A stretch of DNA of 64,000 nucleotides, taken from assembly GCA_963850765.1 (NCBI GenBank), contig CAWKMN010000006.1, positions 620,001 through 684,000 on the forward strand, written 5' to 3'. The position numbers and the translations under genes were made by a program. This stretch comes from CAWKMN01 sp963850765 (GTDB lineage: Bacteria > Chloroflexota > Anaerolineae > Aggregatilineales > Aggregatilineaceae). Below the pieces are notes generated by a model. The model saw only the letters and a list, made by a program, of their open reading frames with translations, did no database searches and was not told where the DNA came from. This document shows, one piece after another, positions 35,458-44,270 of the stretch. Numbering within the stretch: the stretch's first letter is position 1; each line of letters starts with the position of its first letter.

Positions 35458-37635
35458 CTACAGTGCCTGCACCATGACATCGCCAGCCTCGATGGTGCCG
35501 GTGTCGCACAGCAGGGCAACCGCGCCACCATCCAGCGGATAATCGTTGTCCTCCGCTTCGAGGATCAACCGGCCATCGATCCACCCGCGCAGCCGGGTGC
35601 CGACGACCTCCAGCCTGAGGTCATAAAATCCGTCAAACTCCCAGGGAAAATCGGTTTCGGCCAGAATGCTCTCGCCATCCAGCGCTTTGACGAGGCAGGC
35701 TTTGGGACCGGGGCGCAGCACCAGAGCGTAGTAGCGGCGCATCCCTTGCACATAGGCTGCAATTCCGGCGGAATTCGTTAGGTGTGGATTGAGCTGGGTG
35801 CTGACGCTGTAATGGTGCCAGTTGCGGGTACCCTGAATGAGCAGACCGGTGCCCTCGTTATGCATGATGCGAAAAGTATTGACCGGCCACCACGCCCACC
35901 AGTCATCCACGCCTTGCGCCCAAGCTTTGCTCCACATCACACCGCCGCCGTCGGGCTTTCCCAGGCGCACGGTGGGGCTGCCCTCCCAGGTCAGATAGTC
36001 CAGGTAGACACTGCCTGACGCCACAAACCCGGTCACTGGCTCAATCTCAATGCCAACCTCCGCAATGGGACAGCAGCCCGTATCCGGTAGCAGCCATGCG
36101 AAGTCGTGTGACGAACCGGGAGTAAGTACAGTCTCCGGCCCATACAAAATCACCAGATCATCCCGCATCCGCTTCATTGCCTCCAACGCTTCGGGGCCAA
36201 CCGAGATCTTCACGCCGCTGCGCGGCTTGTAAACCGACACATATAAGCGACACTGGACGGGTCCACCATTGGCGGGATCTGCCTGGATGCGGGCACGAAC
36301 CTCCTGGCCTGGATACACCGACGGGGACGCGATAAGCTCATAGATGCCCATATTGGCAGCATCGGCAGGAGCGAATGTAGCGGTTTTGACCCGCGCGACA
36401 CGTCCCGGGGCGAGTTTGTGGTAGCGAACAGCAAGGCTCCGGCTGCCACTTTGGCTGTATCCTTCAACATTCTCCACCGCGACCGTGTCTCGGACTTCGA
36501 CGCTGTCTTCCGGTATAAATCCCTGTACCGATCCCGGCAGCTCAAAGTGGTAGCGAGCACCGGCTTTGGGGGCGGCGAGCGGCAGTCCGTGAAGTGCGCG
36601 GCCGATATTGACCACATGGTAGGTTTCGATGACTGCATCAGTGATGGCCCGTCCACCATCGGCAGTGGGCATGTACAGCCGATCTGCGACGGGGCCGCGC
36701 CAGTCGGGACCTGCGTCGATGCCGGCCAGACCGTTCTTGATACCCATCAGACAGCCCACATTTCCCGAGTTGCAGTCGGTATCCCAGCCCGATGTATTGC
36801 AGATCATTAGTGACTTCTGGAAGTCATCATCCCCATAGAGCAAGCTCAGCGCAATAAGCCCATGATTGGGCACCATGTGGCAAACGCCTCCATAATGCTG
36901 GTAGCCATAGTGGGCTTCCAGCCATTCGCGCGCCACTTTCCAATCTTTTTCCTTGCTGCGCAGTTCGCGGAGTTCGGCAATCATACGATAGATCGTCGAG
37001 TCGGCGGGGATCAGCGCGGCGGCTGTATCGAACAGCCTATCGAGGTCCAATTCAACAAACGCCTGCGCTTCCATCGCCGCGATAACCTGCGCGCCATAGA
37101 CGGCTTCACCGTCGTGGCTGACGCTGCCTGCCCGCCGGGCGAGGTCCGCCGCCAGTTCGGGATCACCCGGCGCGACCATCGCCCACCCGTCAATGAAAAT
37201 CTGTGCCCCGATCTGCTCGGCTACCGTCTTGCCATTGACCGCAATCGAACCGCTGGCCGGGGCCTTGATGCCGCTCTTGAGGCGCTGGTAGGCCGTGTGT
37301 TCGGTGGAATTGCCTACGCCACCCCACCAGAAAATCGTGCGCTTCTCGATGAGGTAGTTGAGCCATGTCTGTCCAATCTGCTCGGCGGTCAGATCGAGCG
37401 AATTGCCGTAATCGGGCAGTGCTCGCAGAAAGGTAAAAGTCCCGGTAATGTCATCATCGGTAACGATCAGAGGATGGCCGAGTTTTTCATGCACGTAGTA
37501 ATTGATCTCGCCCAGTTCGGCCATGATGCGGTCATACCACCAGCCTTCGAATGGACGGCCCAGATACACCCCGATCAACTTGCCGAGTACACCGGCATAC
37601 ACACGCTCTGCATAATCTTGAGGCAGTGACATCAT
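35458..37635 (-). CDS. ADP-ribosylglycohydrolase-fold enzyme with C-terminal beta-sandwich (paralogue A)
   Basis: A 725-residue protein. Residues ~8-350 are an ADP-ribosylglycohydrolase (DraG/ARH) fold: GVLGKLIGVYLGRPFEGWW, Thr59-Asp60-Asp61-Asp62 in VTDDDITGTF, and Asp285 and Asp287 in TSGWDTDCNSGNVG, the expected metal-binding acids. Residues ~370-530 form a linker with beta domains, and ~540-725 resemble a LamG/DUF1080-type sandwich ('GIAAYVQGMRRYYALVL', 'LEVVGTRLRGWIDGRLILEA'). No signal peptide is present, so it is cytoplasmic. It is the last gene of the LacI-controlled importer operon, about 95 bp after paralogue B. Characterised ARH enzymes cleave N- or O-linked ADP-ribose; the natural substrate here may be another glycoside. 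Confidence 0.88.
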   Translation of the reverse strand: MMSLPQDYAERVYAGVLGKLIGVYLGRPFEGWWYDRIMAELGEINYYVHEKLGHPLIVTDDDITGTFTFLRALPDYGNSLDLTAEQIGQTWLNYLIEKRTIFWWGGVGNSTEHTAYQRLKSGIKAPASGSIAVNGKTVAEQIGAQIFIDGWAMVAPGDPELAADLARRAGSVSHDGEAVYGAQVIAAMEAQAFVELDLDRLFDTAAALIPADSTIYRMIAELRELRSKEKDWKVAREWLEAHYGYQHYGGVCHMVPNHGLIALSLLYGDDDFQKSLMICNTSGWDTDCNSGNVGCLMGIKNGLAGIDAGPDWRGPVADRLYMPTADGGRAITDAVIETYHVVNIGRALHGLPLAAPKAGARYHFELPGSVQGFIPEDSVEVRDTVAVENVEGYSQSGSRSLAVRYHKLAPGRVARVKTATFAPADAANMGIYELIASPSVYPGQEVRARIQADPANGGPVQCRLYVSVYKPRSGVKISVGPEALEAMKRMRDDLVILYGPETVLTPGSSHDFAWLLPDTGCCPIAEVGIEIEPVTGFVASGSVYLDYLTWEGSPTVRLGKPDGGGVMWSKAWAQGVDDWWAWWPVNTFRIMHNEGTGLLIQGTRNWHHYSVSTQLNPHLTNSAGIAAYVQGMRRYYALVLRPGPKACLVKALDGESILAETDFPWEFDGFYDLRLEVVGTRLRGWIDGRLILEAEDNDYPLDGGAVALLCDTGTIEAGDVMVQAL

Positions 37636-37729
37636 CGTACTTGTCCTTCTCTAAGGTTGTTTGTACAAAGCTAAATAGTCGCGAATAGGATCGCGTTCGG
37701 CGGACAGCCCGACAATTGGCAAAAATTGT

Positions 37730-39862
37730 CTAGATCGGCTGTACCCGGACCGAATCGCAGCCGATCCGCCCCTCTTCGCAGATCAGCGCGATACCGCCGC
37801 CCTCAAACGTGTATTCAGGATCGGTAGCCTCGATGACCGGCTTGCCGTCGATCAGCCCCACCAGCCGGTTACCCCTGATTTGCAGCGTCAATTCGTAGGG
37901 TCTGCCAAAGCCCCATCCCACATGGGTTTCAGCCAGTACCGTGTCGCTTCCAAGGGTTCGCACCAGACGAGTTGTCTCCTGGTCCACCAGCATGGCATAG
38001 TAGCGCTGCATCCCCTGCGCACGTACGCCAATTCCGCCGGCCCGGCACATGTGAGGAGTCAACCGCGCGCTGGCCTGATAGTCCGTCCATTCGCGCGTGC
38101 CCTGGATCATGAGCCCGCGCCCATGATTTTGCAGCAGGCGGTAAGGCTCGGGGTAGAAGTCCATTTGAGTCAGCCGGTCGGCATGATCCAGCCCATTAAC
38201 CCAGGCTCGCTTCCACATCAAGCCGCGATGGGCCGGACGGTCAAAACGTACATTCGGCACGCCGCTCCAGCGCAAATAGTCAAGGTATACGGTTCCTGAT
38301 GCGCCTCCATCGCCCTCCAGTTCAATACCAATAAAGGCAATAGGCGACAGATCCGGGTCATCAATCGTCCATTCCAGGGGGCAATCCTGGCCGGCGGACA
38401 AGACCACGTCCGGCCCGCTCATATACCCCAACTCATCATCGGCCAGATAGGGGCGACCATACAGTTTGCAGACGACAGCCTGTGCGTTATTCTGGGCAGC
38501 CACAACTCGAGCATGCACCGTCTGACCAGGATAGAGTTCGGTGATGCAAACAGGGAGTAGCCCCGGCGGTCGAAGTAATCCGCAAGCTTGAGCGACGGGA
38601 TGAAGGTCGGGGTTGCGACACGCGCCACACGACCTTGTGCCAATCCAACGTAATGCAAGGCTAACGACCGACTTCCACTCGCGCTATGGCCGGTCACGTT
38701 TTCCACCGTCACAGTCCCCTGTGTCTCGGTGGTATTTTCTGGCTGGAAGCCCTGCACCGAGCCGGGAAGATCGAAGTGGAACTGCGCACCATGTTTGGGA
38801 GCAAGCGGCTCCTGCCCTGCCAGCCTTCGCCCGGCGTTGACCAGATGAATCGTCTCGGTAACGGCGTCCGAGATGGAACGCCCGCCGTCCGCCGTCGGCA
38901 GGTACAGACGATCGGCCACCGGGCCGCGAAAGTCCGGTCCGGCCTGCAAGCCCGCCAACCCGTTCTTGATCCCCAGCAGACAGCCGACGTTGCCGGAGTT
39001 GCAGTCTGTATCCCAGCCGGAGGTATTGACGATCATCAGCGATTTCTGGAAGTCCTCGTCGCCATAGAGCAGGGAGAAGATGATCAAGCCGTGGTTCGGC
39101 ACCATGTGGCAGTTGCCACCATATTTGTGGTAGCCGTAGCGGTCAGCCAGGGACTCGCGCGCTTTGTGCCAGTCCGGTTCTTTGCTGTGCCAATCGCGTA
39201 TATCCTGGATCATGCGATAGATCACCGAGTCCGCCGGGATCAGGCCGACCGCCGTGTCGATCAACTTATTCAGGTCCGGCTCAACAAAAGCCTGCGCTTC
39301 CATCGCCGCGATGACTTGGGCGCCATAGATCGCCTCACCATCGTGACTTACGCTGGCGGCACGCTTTGCCAGATCGGCCGCGAATTCTGGATCGCCGGGC
39401 GCAACCATCGCCCACCCGTCGATGAAGATCTGCGAGCCAATCTGTTCTGCAACGACTTTTCCATTCAGCTCGATAGAGCCGCTGCGAGGGGCACCAATGC
39501 CCGCTTTCAGGCGCAGAAAGGCCGTGTGCTCGGTCGAGTTGCCCATGCCGCCCCACCAGAGAATGGTGCGGTTCTCGATGATGTAATTCAGCCAGGTCTG
39601 GCCGATCTGAGCGGGAGTCAGATCGCGCGTGTAGCCGTAATCGGCCAGCGCCCGGACAAAGGTAAACGTGCCCGAGATGTCGTCATCCGTGACGATGAGC
39701 GGCACATCAAACCGGTCGTGGACATAATAGTAAATCTCGCCCGAGTTCCTTCGTGATGCGCTCGTAGGTCCAACCTTCGAAAGGACGACCAAGATATACG
39801 CCGATAATCTTGCCCAGCACACCCGCGTACACGCGCTCGGTATAGTCAGCAGGGAGGTCCAT
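37730..39862 (-). pseudogene. ADP-ribosylglycohydrolase-fold enzyme (paralogue B), two frameshifts
   Basis: This is closely related to paralogue A along its whole length (~710 residues). ATG 39862 gives MDLPADYTERVYAGVLGKII. A one-base change near 39745 precedes 'GEIYYYVHDRFDVPL', and a second near 38540 separates the catalytic part from the C-terminal sandwich. The metal acids are kept (TDDDISGTF, 'TSGWDTDCNSGNVG'). It follows the MalG-like permease by 28 bp. The two breaks are single-base and both flanks are well conserved, so sequence error is as likely as decay. Confidence 0.85.
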
Positions 39863-39890
39863 CTTCAGTCCCTTTCTGAGAGGAAGTAAT

Positions 39891-40724
39891 CTATGCTTTC
39901 AAGCCACCCTGAGTCAGCCCTTCAATAAAGCGCCGTTGCAGCAGCAGGAACAGGATGATGACGGGCAGCATCATGATGACGGAACCTGCGCTGGTCAGTC
40001 CCCAGTCGCGACCGAAGCGTTCCTGGAACGCGAATAGACTGGTTGCAACCGGCTTGAGATCGGGTCTCAGCAGGAACGTGACAGCAAACAGAAACTCGTT
40101 CCAAACTCCCAACCCGACGACCAGACCCGCCGTCAAGAAGCCGGGCCACGACAGCGGCAGAATCACGTGCCGAAACACCTGAAAATGCGACGCGCCATCG
40201 ATGCGCGCTGCTTCCACAAACTCCTCGGGCAGCGAGATCATATACGAACGCAGCAGATAGGTCGCAAACGGTGAGAACAGGCCGCAGTAGATGAGGATCA
40301 GCCCAAAATGGGAATTGATCAACCCAACTCGCCGCCACATGAAGAACAGCGGAACCATGAATAATTGCGGCGGCACACTGGTGCCGATCAGAAAGTAGAA
40401 GGCTATGAAGTCTCCGCCGCGAAGCTTCAGCCGGGCCAGGGCATACGCGGCCAGACCGGCGAGGGTGAAAGTCCCCAGGATAGTTCCGCCAGTCAGGATG
40501 AGGCTGTTACAAATCGTCCTGGTATATTCGCCGACGTTCCAGGCCTCCGAATAATTCTCCAGGATGATTTTGTCAGGGAAACCCAGCGGGTTACGGCCGA
40601 TCTCCGGTGTGGACTTGACCGAGTTCATCAGAAGGATCACAATGGGAACCAGGGCGAAAAGCGTCAACAACGTCAGGATGATGTAGTTTGGAAGGGTCGA
40701 TTGAACGCGTTTTGCTCGTATCAT
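39891..40724 (-). CDS. CUT1 ABC sugar permease, MalG-like
   Basis: This 277-residue permease has six helices and the EAA loop EAARIDGASHFQVFRHVILP. It ends 'LLLQRRFIEGLTQGGLKA', typical of MalG. It starts three bases after the MalF-like stop. It is part of the third importer, in the LacI-controlled operon with the ADP-ribosylglycohydrolase-fold genes. Confidence 0.93.
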   Translation of the reverse strand: MIRAKRVQSTLPNYIILTLLTLFALVPIVILLMNSVKSTPEIGRNPLGFPDKIILENYSEAWNVGEYTRTICNSLILTGGTILGTFTLAGLAAYALARLKLRGGDFIAFYFLIGTSVPPQLFMVPLFFMWRRVGLINSHFGLILIYCGLFSPFATYLLRSYMISLPEEFVEAARIDGASHFQVFRHVILPLSWPGFLTAGLVVGLGVWNEFLFAVTFLLRPDLKPVATSLFAFQERFGRDWGLTSAGSVIMMLPVIILFLLLQRRFIEGLTQGGLKA

Positions 40725-40727
40725 CGT

Positions 40728-41666
40728 CTAAATCTCCCATCCGCGTTTTCTCAGAATCAGGAAGCCCACCACAGCCAGCGCAACCCAAAGGCTCATCATG
40801 ACTCCGATAGAAGCCGCATAACCGGCATCGAAGCGGCTGAAGGCGTTTTCATAGAGATAGGTTGCCATGACTTCGGATGCGTTGGCCGGTCCGCCACCCG
40901 TGAGCATATAGACATAGTCAAACACGAGCGATGACCAGATAATGATCATCAGGATCGTGAAGACCAGGGTGGGGCGAATGCTGGGCAGGGTGATGTGACG
41001 GAACTGCTGGAAACGGCTCGCGCCATCCAGTCGGGCGACTTCGTACAGCTCAATATCCACGGCCGACATCGCCGCCAGATAGATCACAACCAGAAAGCCC
41101 CAAAAGTGCCAGCCATCCACAAAGGCCACGCCAAAAAGAGCATACCCTCGCGAGCCAAAGATCGGGAAATCCAGGATGGTGATCCCTTGGTCAGCCAGCC
41201 ACGCGCCAATCCCTACCCGTGGGTGAAGCAGTTGCCGCCAGAGCTGTGAATTGACGACGCTGGCAATGACATAGGGGATAAAAAAGGCAACGCGGAAGAA
41301 CATCTGCCCTCGTTTGATCCCAGACAGTAGATACGCGCCCGTCAGGCCCACCGCGATAGGCGCTGTCAGGAAGAACGCTGTCCACATCAGGTTATTTTTT
41401 AGTGCCTTAAAGAAGATGTCATCGTGGAACAGCTTTTGGAAATTGTCGAGCCCGATGAAGTTCAGCGAACCATATCCGGTCCAATCCGTGAAGGCGACCA
41501 GCAGACCGAAGGCTGACGGGATGATGATGATAATCAGATTGATAAGCAGGATGGGCAGAATAAACATCCACCGGCCCAGGGTCGCGCGGAATCCATATTT
41601 GGACCGCGCAGGTGCAATATCCCCCTGTGTGCCAACCGGCTTTAACGCCTGAGTAGCTTGTTCCAT
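40728..41666 (-). CDS. CUT1 ABC sugar permease, MalF-like
   Basis: A 312-residue permease. I prefer ATG 41666 (MEQATQALKPVG), with GGAG upstream, to the in-frame ATG at 41729, whose extension runs through the hairpin after the binding-protein gene. It has six helices, EAA loop EVARLDGASRFQQFRHITLP and 'MLTGGGPANASEVMATYLYE'. It forms the import channel with the MalG-like partner. Confidence 0.92.
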   Translation of the reverse strand: MEQATQALKPVGTQGDIAPARSKYGFRATLGRWMFILPILLINLIIIIIPSAFGLLVAFTDWTGYGSLNFIGLDNFQKLFHDDIFFKALKNNLMWTAFFLTAPIAVGLTGAYLLSGIKRGQMFFRVAFFIPYVIASVVNSQLWRQLLHPRVGIGAWLADQGITILDFPIFGSRGYALFGVAFVDGWHFWGFLVVIYLAAMSAVDIELYEVARLDGASRFQQFRHITLPSIRPTLVFTILMIIIWSSLVFDYVYMLTGGGPANASEVMATYLYENAFSRFDAGYAASIGVMMSLWVALAVVGFLILRKRGWEI

Positions 41667-41696
41667 AGGGTTGCTCCACACCGTAACTGAGACTGA

Positions 41697-41723
41697 ATGG
41701 GGAGGGCTGCAATCCCTCCCCAT
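41697..41723 (-). terminator. stem-loop after the binding-protein gene of the third importer
   Basis: ATGGGGAGGG (41697-41706) pairs perfectly with CCCTCCCCAT (41714-41723) around a 7-base loop, 13 bases after the binding-protein stop. Confidence 0.6.
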
Positions 41724-41735
41724 CATCAATCTGAT

Positions 41736-43076
41736 TTACTGACGTGCTGGAATAGGCAGGGTCTTGCCTTCGTCGCGGGCCTGCTCCCAGAGAGCCTGCT
41801 GTTCAGCAAGGTAGTCTTCGACGGACATTTCATCGAACCACACACTCTCGACCGCTTCCCAGATCTGGACATTGGCATCGGCCGGCCAGAAGGTCCAGGT
41901 GGTGTAACCGTAACGGCCTTCGCCGGTTACCTTGGCGAAGTCGGTGAAGAACCGGACAATCCGGGGATCGGTTCCTTCAGGAAAGTCAGCTTCCGTGAAA
42001 TGCAGCGGCACGACGACCTCTCCAAAGCTGTAGTGGGAGGAGATCTCCAGCACGCGGGCCGGGTCGCTCAGCAGAAAATCGAGCACGTCGATGACGGCTT
42101 CGGGATGCTCGGTCTGGCCGTTGACAGACAGCGTGCTGCCGGTCGCCAGTTCATAGTTGTACTCCCCGGCCATGTCTGAAAAAACGGGCAGCGGTGCCCA
42201 ATCCCATTCGGTGCCGGCCTCGGTGAAGAACTCGTCCGCGCCACGGAAGCCCCAGGTGCCGACCATGACCATCGCGGCATCCTTGTTCGCCAGCTCCGCC
42301 CACCAGTCATTCCAGGTGTAGGCGAAGTATGTCTCGAGGCTGCCCGCGAACCAGCCGTTATCTGCAATATGGGTCTTCAGCAACTGCATCGCTTCCACAA
42401 ATTCCGGATCGTCCCATTTCTTCTCGCCGATGAGGGCCTTATACACATTCTCCGGTCCGGCGTAATTGTTGAGATAGATCCCGATCAGGTGTTCGTTGGA
42501 CGGCTTCCAGTCGGAATTGCCGTAGCTGAGGGGATTGATGCCTTCGGCTTCTGCCGCCTCAGCCAGTGCTTCGAATTCGGCCAGGTTAGTCGGGACTGTC
42601 CACCCCTTTTCATCGAACAGCGTCTTGTTGTAAATGAGCACCATGCTCTCGTAGGTGAGGGGAATGCTGTACAGCTCACCCTCAATAATGCCCGATTGGT
42701 AAGCCCATGGCAGCAACTTGTCTTCCCAGCTGTGTTCGGCGGCAGCCTCCGTCAGCGACAGGATCAGGCCGGCGTCGATGAACTCCGCGATGAAGGATGC
42801 GCCCGGTGTTTGCAGAATATCGGGGGCTTCGCCCGCGGCGAAAGCTGTACGGATTGTGTCGTTCAGGTTTTGCTGAGCGGAAATCTCTAGTCTGATCCCG
42901 GGATTCGCCGCGTTAAACGGCTCGGCGAAGGCCGCGTTAAGCTGCTCGATGTCCATGAAATCCTCGGTCCACCAGGTCACGACTACTTCGTCCTGGGCCT
43001 CGGCGGCCGGGCCCAACGCGCTCAGAGCCAACACAAGAATCACGACCAGAGCCAATACGATGCGTGGCGATTTCAT
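41736..43076 (-). CDS. CUT1 ABC sugar-binding protein
   Basis: A 446-residue secreted binding protein. The signal peptide has a hydrophobic core 'IVLALVVILVLALSAL' with cleavage after 'AEA'. It contains 'EISAQQNLNDTIRTAFAAGE', 'APDILQT', 'GIIEGELYSIPLTYESMVLI' and 'YNKTLFDEKGW', standard for family 1 sugar-binding proteins. It heads the operon with two permeases and two ADP-ribosylglycohydrolase-fold enzymes and is followed by a hairpin. The ligand is not evident; if the enzymes act on it, a ribosylated or glycosylated small molecule is plausible. Confidence 0.93.
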   Translation of the reverse strand: MKSPRIVLALVVILVLALSALGPAAEAQDEVVVTWWTEDFMDIEQLNAAFAEPFNAANPGIRLEISAQQNLNDTIRTAFAAGEAPDILQTPGASFIAEFIDAGLILSLTEAAAEHSWEDKLLPWAYQSGIIEGELYSIPLTYESMVLIYNKTLFDEKGWTVPTNLAEFEALAEAAEAEGINPLSYGNSDWKPSNEHLIGIYLNNYAGPENVYKALIGEKKWDDPEFVEAMQLLKTHIADNGWFAGSLETYFAYTWNDWWAELANKDAAMVMVGTWGFRGADEFFTEAGTEWDWAPLPVFSDMAGEYNYELATGSTLSVNGQTEHPEAVIDVLDFLLSDPARVLEISSHYSFGEVVVPLHFTEADFPEGTDPRIVRFFTDFAKVTGEGRYGYTTWTFWPADANVQIWEAVESVWFDEMSVEDYLAEQQALWEQARDEGKTLPIPARQ

Positions 43077-43160
43077 GCTGTTTCTCTCCTAGACAACTAA
43101 ATCAAATAGATTCTGTTGTGAGCTATACGGACCGCTTAGTCGATATATCCTTCCTTTCAA

Positions 43161-44189
43161 TCAGGCCGAGTCCCGGATCACCAGCTTATAGGGTATCTGT
43201 TCATTGCGCCCGATCATGGGCGCGTAGCCATTCAGGCGTTCAAACAACATTTCAGCGGCGCGTTGTCCCATCTGACGCTGCTGTTGGGCAATCGTGGTCA
43301 GCGCGGGGTGAACCAGACGCGCAGCGGGTATATCATCAAAACCAATTACGGCTATATCGCGGGGGATGGAAAGACCGGCCTGCCGGATGGCGGCCATAGC
43401 GCCCATTGCCATCAGATCATTAGACGCGAACACGGCTGTTGGGCGTTGCTTCACTTGAAGCAACTGGTGCATCGTTTCGTAGCCACCATCGGCATTGAAC
43501 TCACCAACAACGATCAGTCTGGAGTCCGCCGGCAGGTCATGTTCCTGCAAAGCGTTACGATAGCCCTGCACACGAACCTGGGACGGGCCATCGTGACTTG
43601 CCAGCATGCCGATACAGGTATGGCCTTGCTCGATCAGATAGCTGGTCGCCGTTCGCGCCGCCGCAATGTTATCGACAAAGATGTTATCCAAAGGCCATGT
43701 GCCAGTCGGTTTCTCCCGGGCTTCTAACCGCACTACGCAGATGTTTTGCTCAAGCGCGGGCAGCAGGTCGCGTGCGGTCACATGAAAAAAAACACCGACC
43801 AACCCATCGACATGTCCTTGCAGCAGCAAGTCGATACACTTACGCTCTTTGTCGACATCTGAATTGGTGTTGTACATCATCAGGTCGTATCCGTGCCGCT
43901 CGGTCACGTCCTGGATGCCACGCTCGAATGCCGGATAAAAGGGATTGAGTATGTCTGGGATAATTCCAGCGATGGTATACGTTTTGCTCGAACGAAGTCG
44001 CCGAGCCGTGATATTGGGGACATAACCCAGTTCATTCATCGCGTCCAGGATACGCTGCCGGGTCTCTGGCGGAATTGAGATCGCCGCGTTGTCGTTTATG
44101 ACGTAAGATACTAATGACTGCGATACATTGGCGTGTCGCGCCACATCTTCCTGGGTAATCCGTTTTTTACTGGATCGTCGCGGCGGCAT
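43161..44189 (-). CDS. LacI-family transcriptional repressor
   Basis: A complete 342-residue LacI/GalR protein. The N-terminal HTH reads 'ITQEDVARHANVSQSLVSYV', with hinge helix 'NITARRLRSSKTYTIAGIIP'. The core shows 'NPFYPAFERGIQD', 'FASNDLMAMGAMAAIRQAG' and 'DIAVIGFDDIPAARLVHPAL'. It is directly upstream of the binding-protein gene in the same orientation (84 bp) and divergent from the secreted ADP-ribosylglycohydrolase-like gene. A twin ATACGTAT site precedes its start, so it probably controls both transcription units and itself. Confidence 0.95.
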   Translation of the reverse strand: MPPRRSSKKRITQEDVARHANVSQSLVSYVINDNAAISIPPETRQRILDAMNELGYVPNITARRLRSSKTYTIAGIIPDILNPFYPAFERGIQDVTERHGYDLMMYNTNSDVDKERKCIDLLLQGHVDGLVGVFFHVTARDLLPALEQNICVVRLEAREKPTGTWPLDNIFVDNIAAARTATSYLIEQGHTCIGMLASHDGPSQVRVQGYRNALQEHDLPADSRLIVVGEFNADGGYETMHQLLQVKQRPTAVFASNDLMAMGAMAAIRQAGLSIPRDIAVIGFDDIPAARLVHPALTTIAQQQRQMGQRAAEMLFERLNGYAPMIGRNEQIPYKLVIRDSA

Positions 44190-44202
44190 GTTGATCCTGT
44201 TG

Positions 44203-44225
44203 ATACGTATGACTTATACGTATAA
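44203..44225. promoter_or_regulatory. candidate LacI operator, twin ATACGTAT sites
   Basis: ATACGTAT occurs at 44203-44210 and again at 44216-44223, the second inside the 12-bp perfect palindrome TTATACGTATAA. LacI-type operators are usually palindromes centred on CG, and this one sits between the LacI gene and the divergent secreted enzyme. Confidence 0.6.
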
Positions 44226-44270
44226 TTGAATTGTATAGTGATTTATTGAGCGGTGTCAAGGACATTGGCA

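Noticed and set aside
38686..39756. 356-residue plus-strand open frame in the ARH paralogue B region
   Set aside because: Antisense shadow of a GC-rich conserved gene; the minus-strand frame has the ARH motifs.
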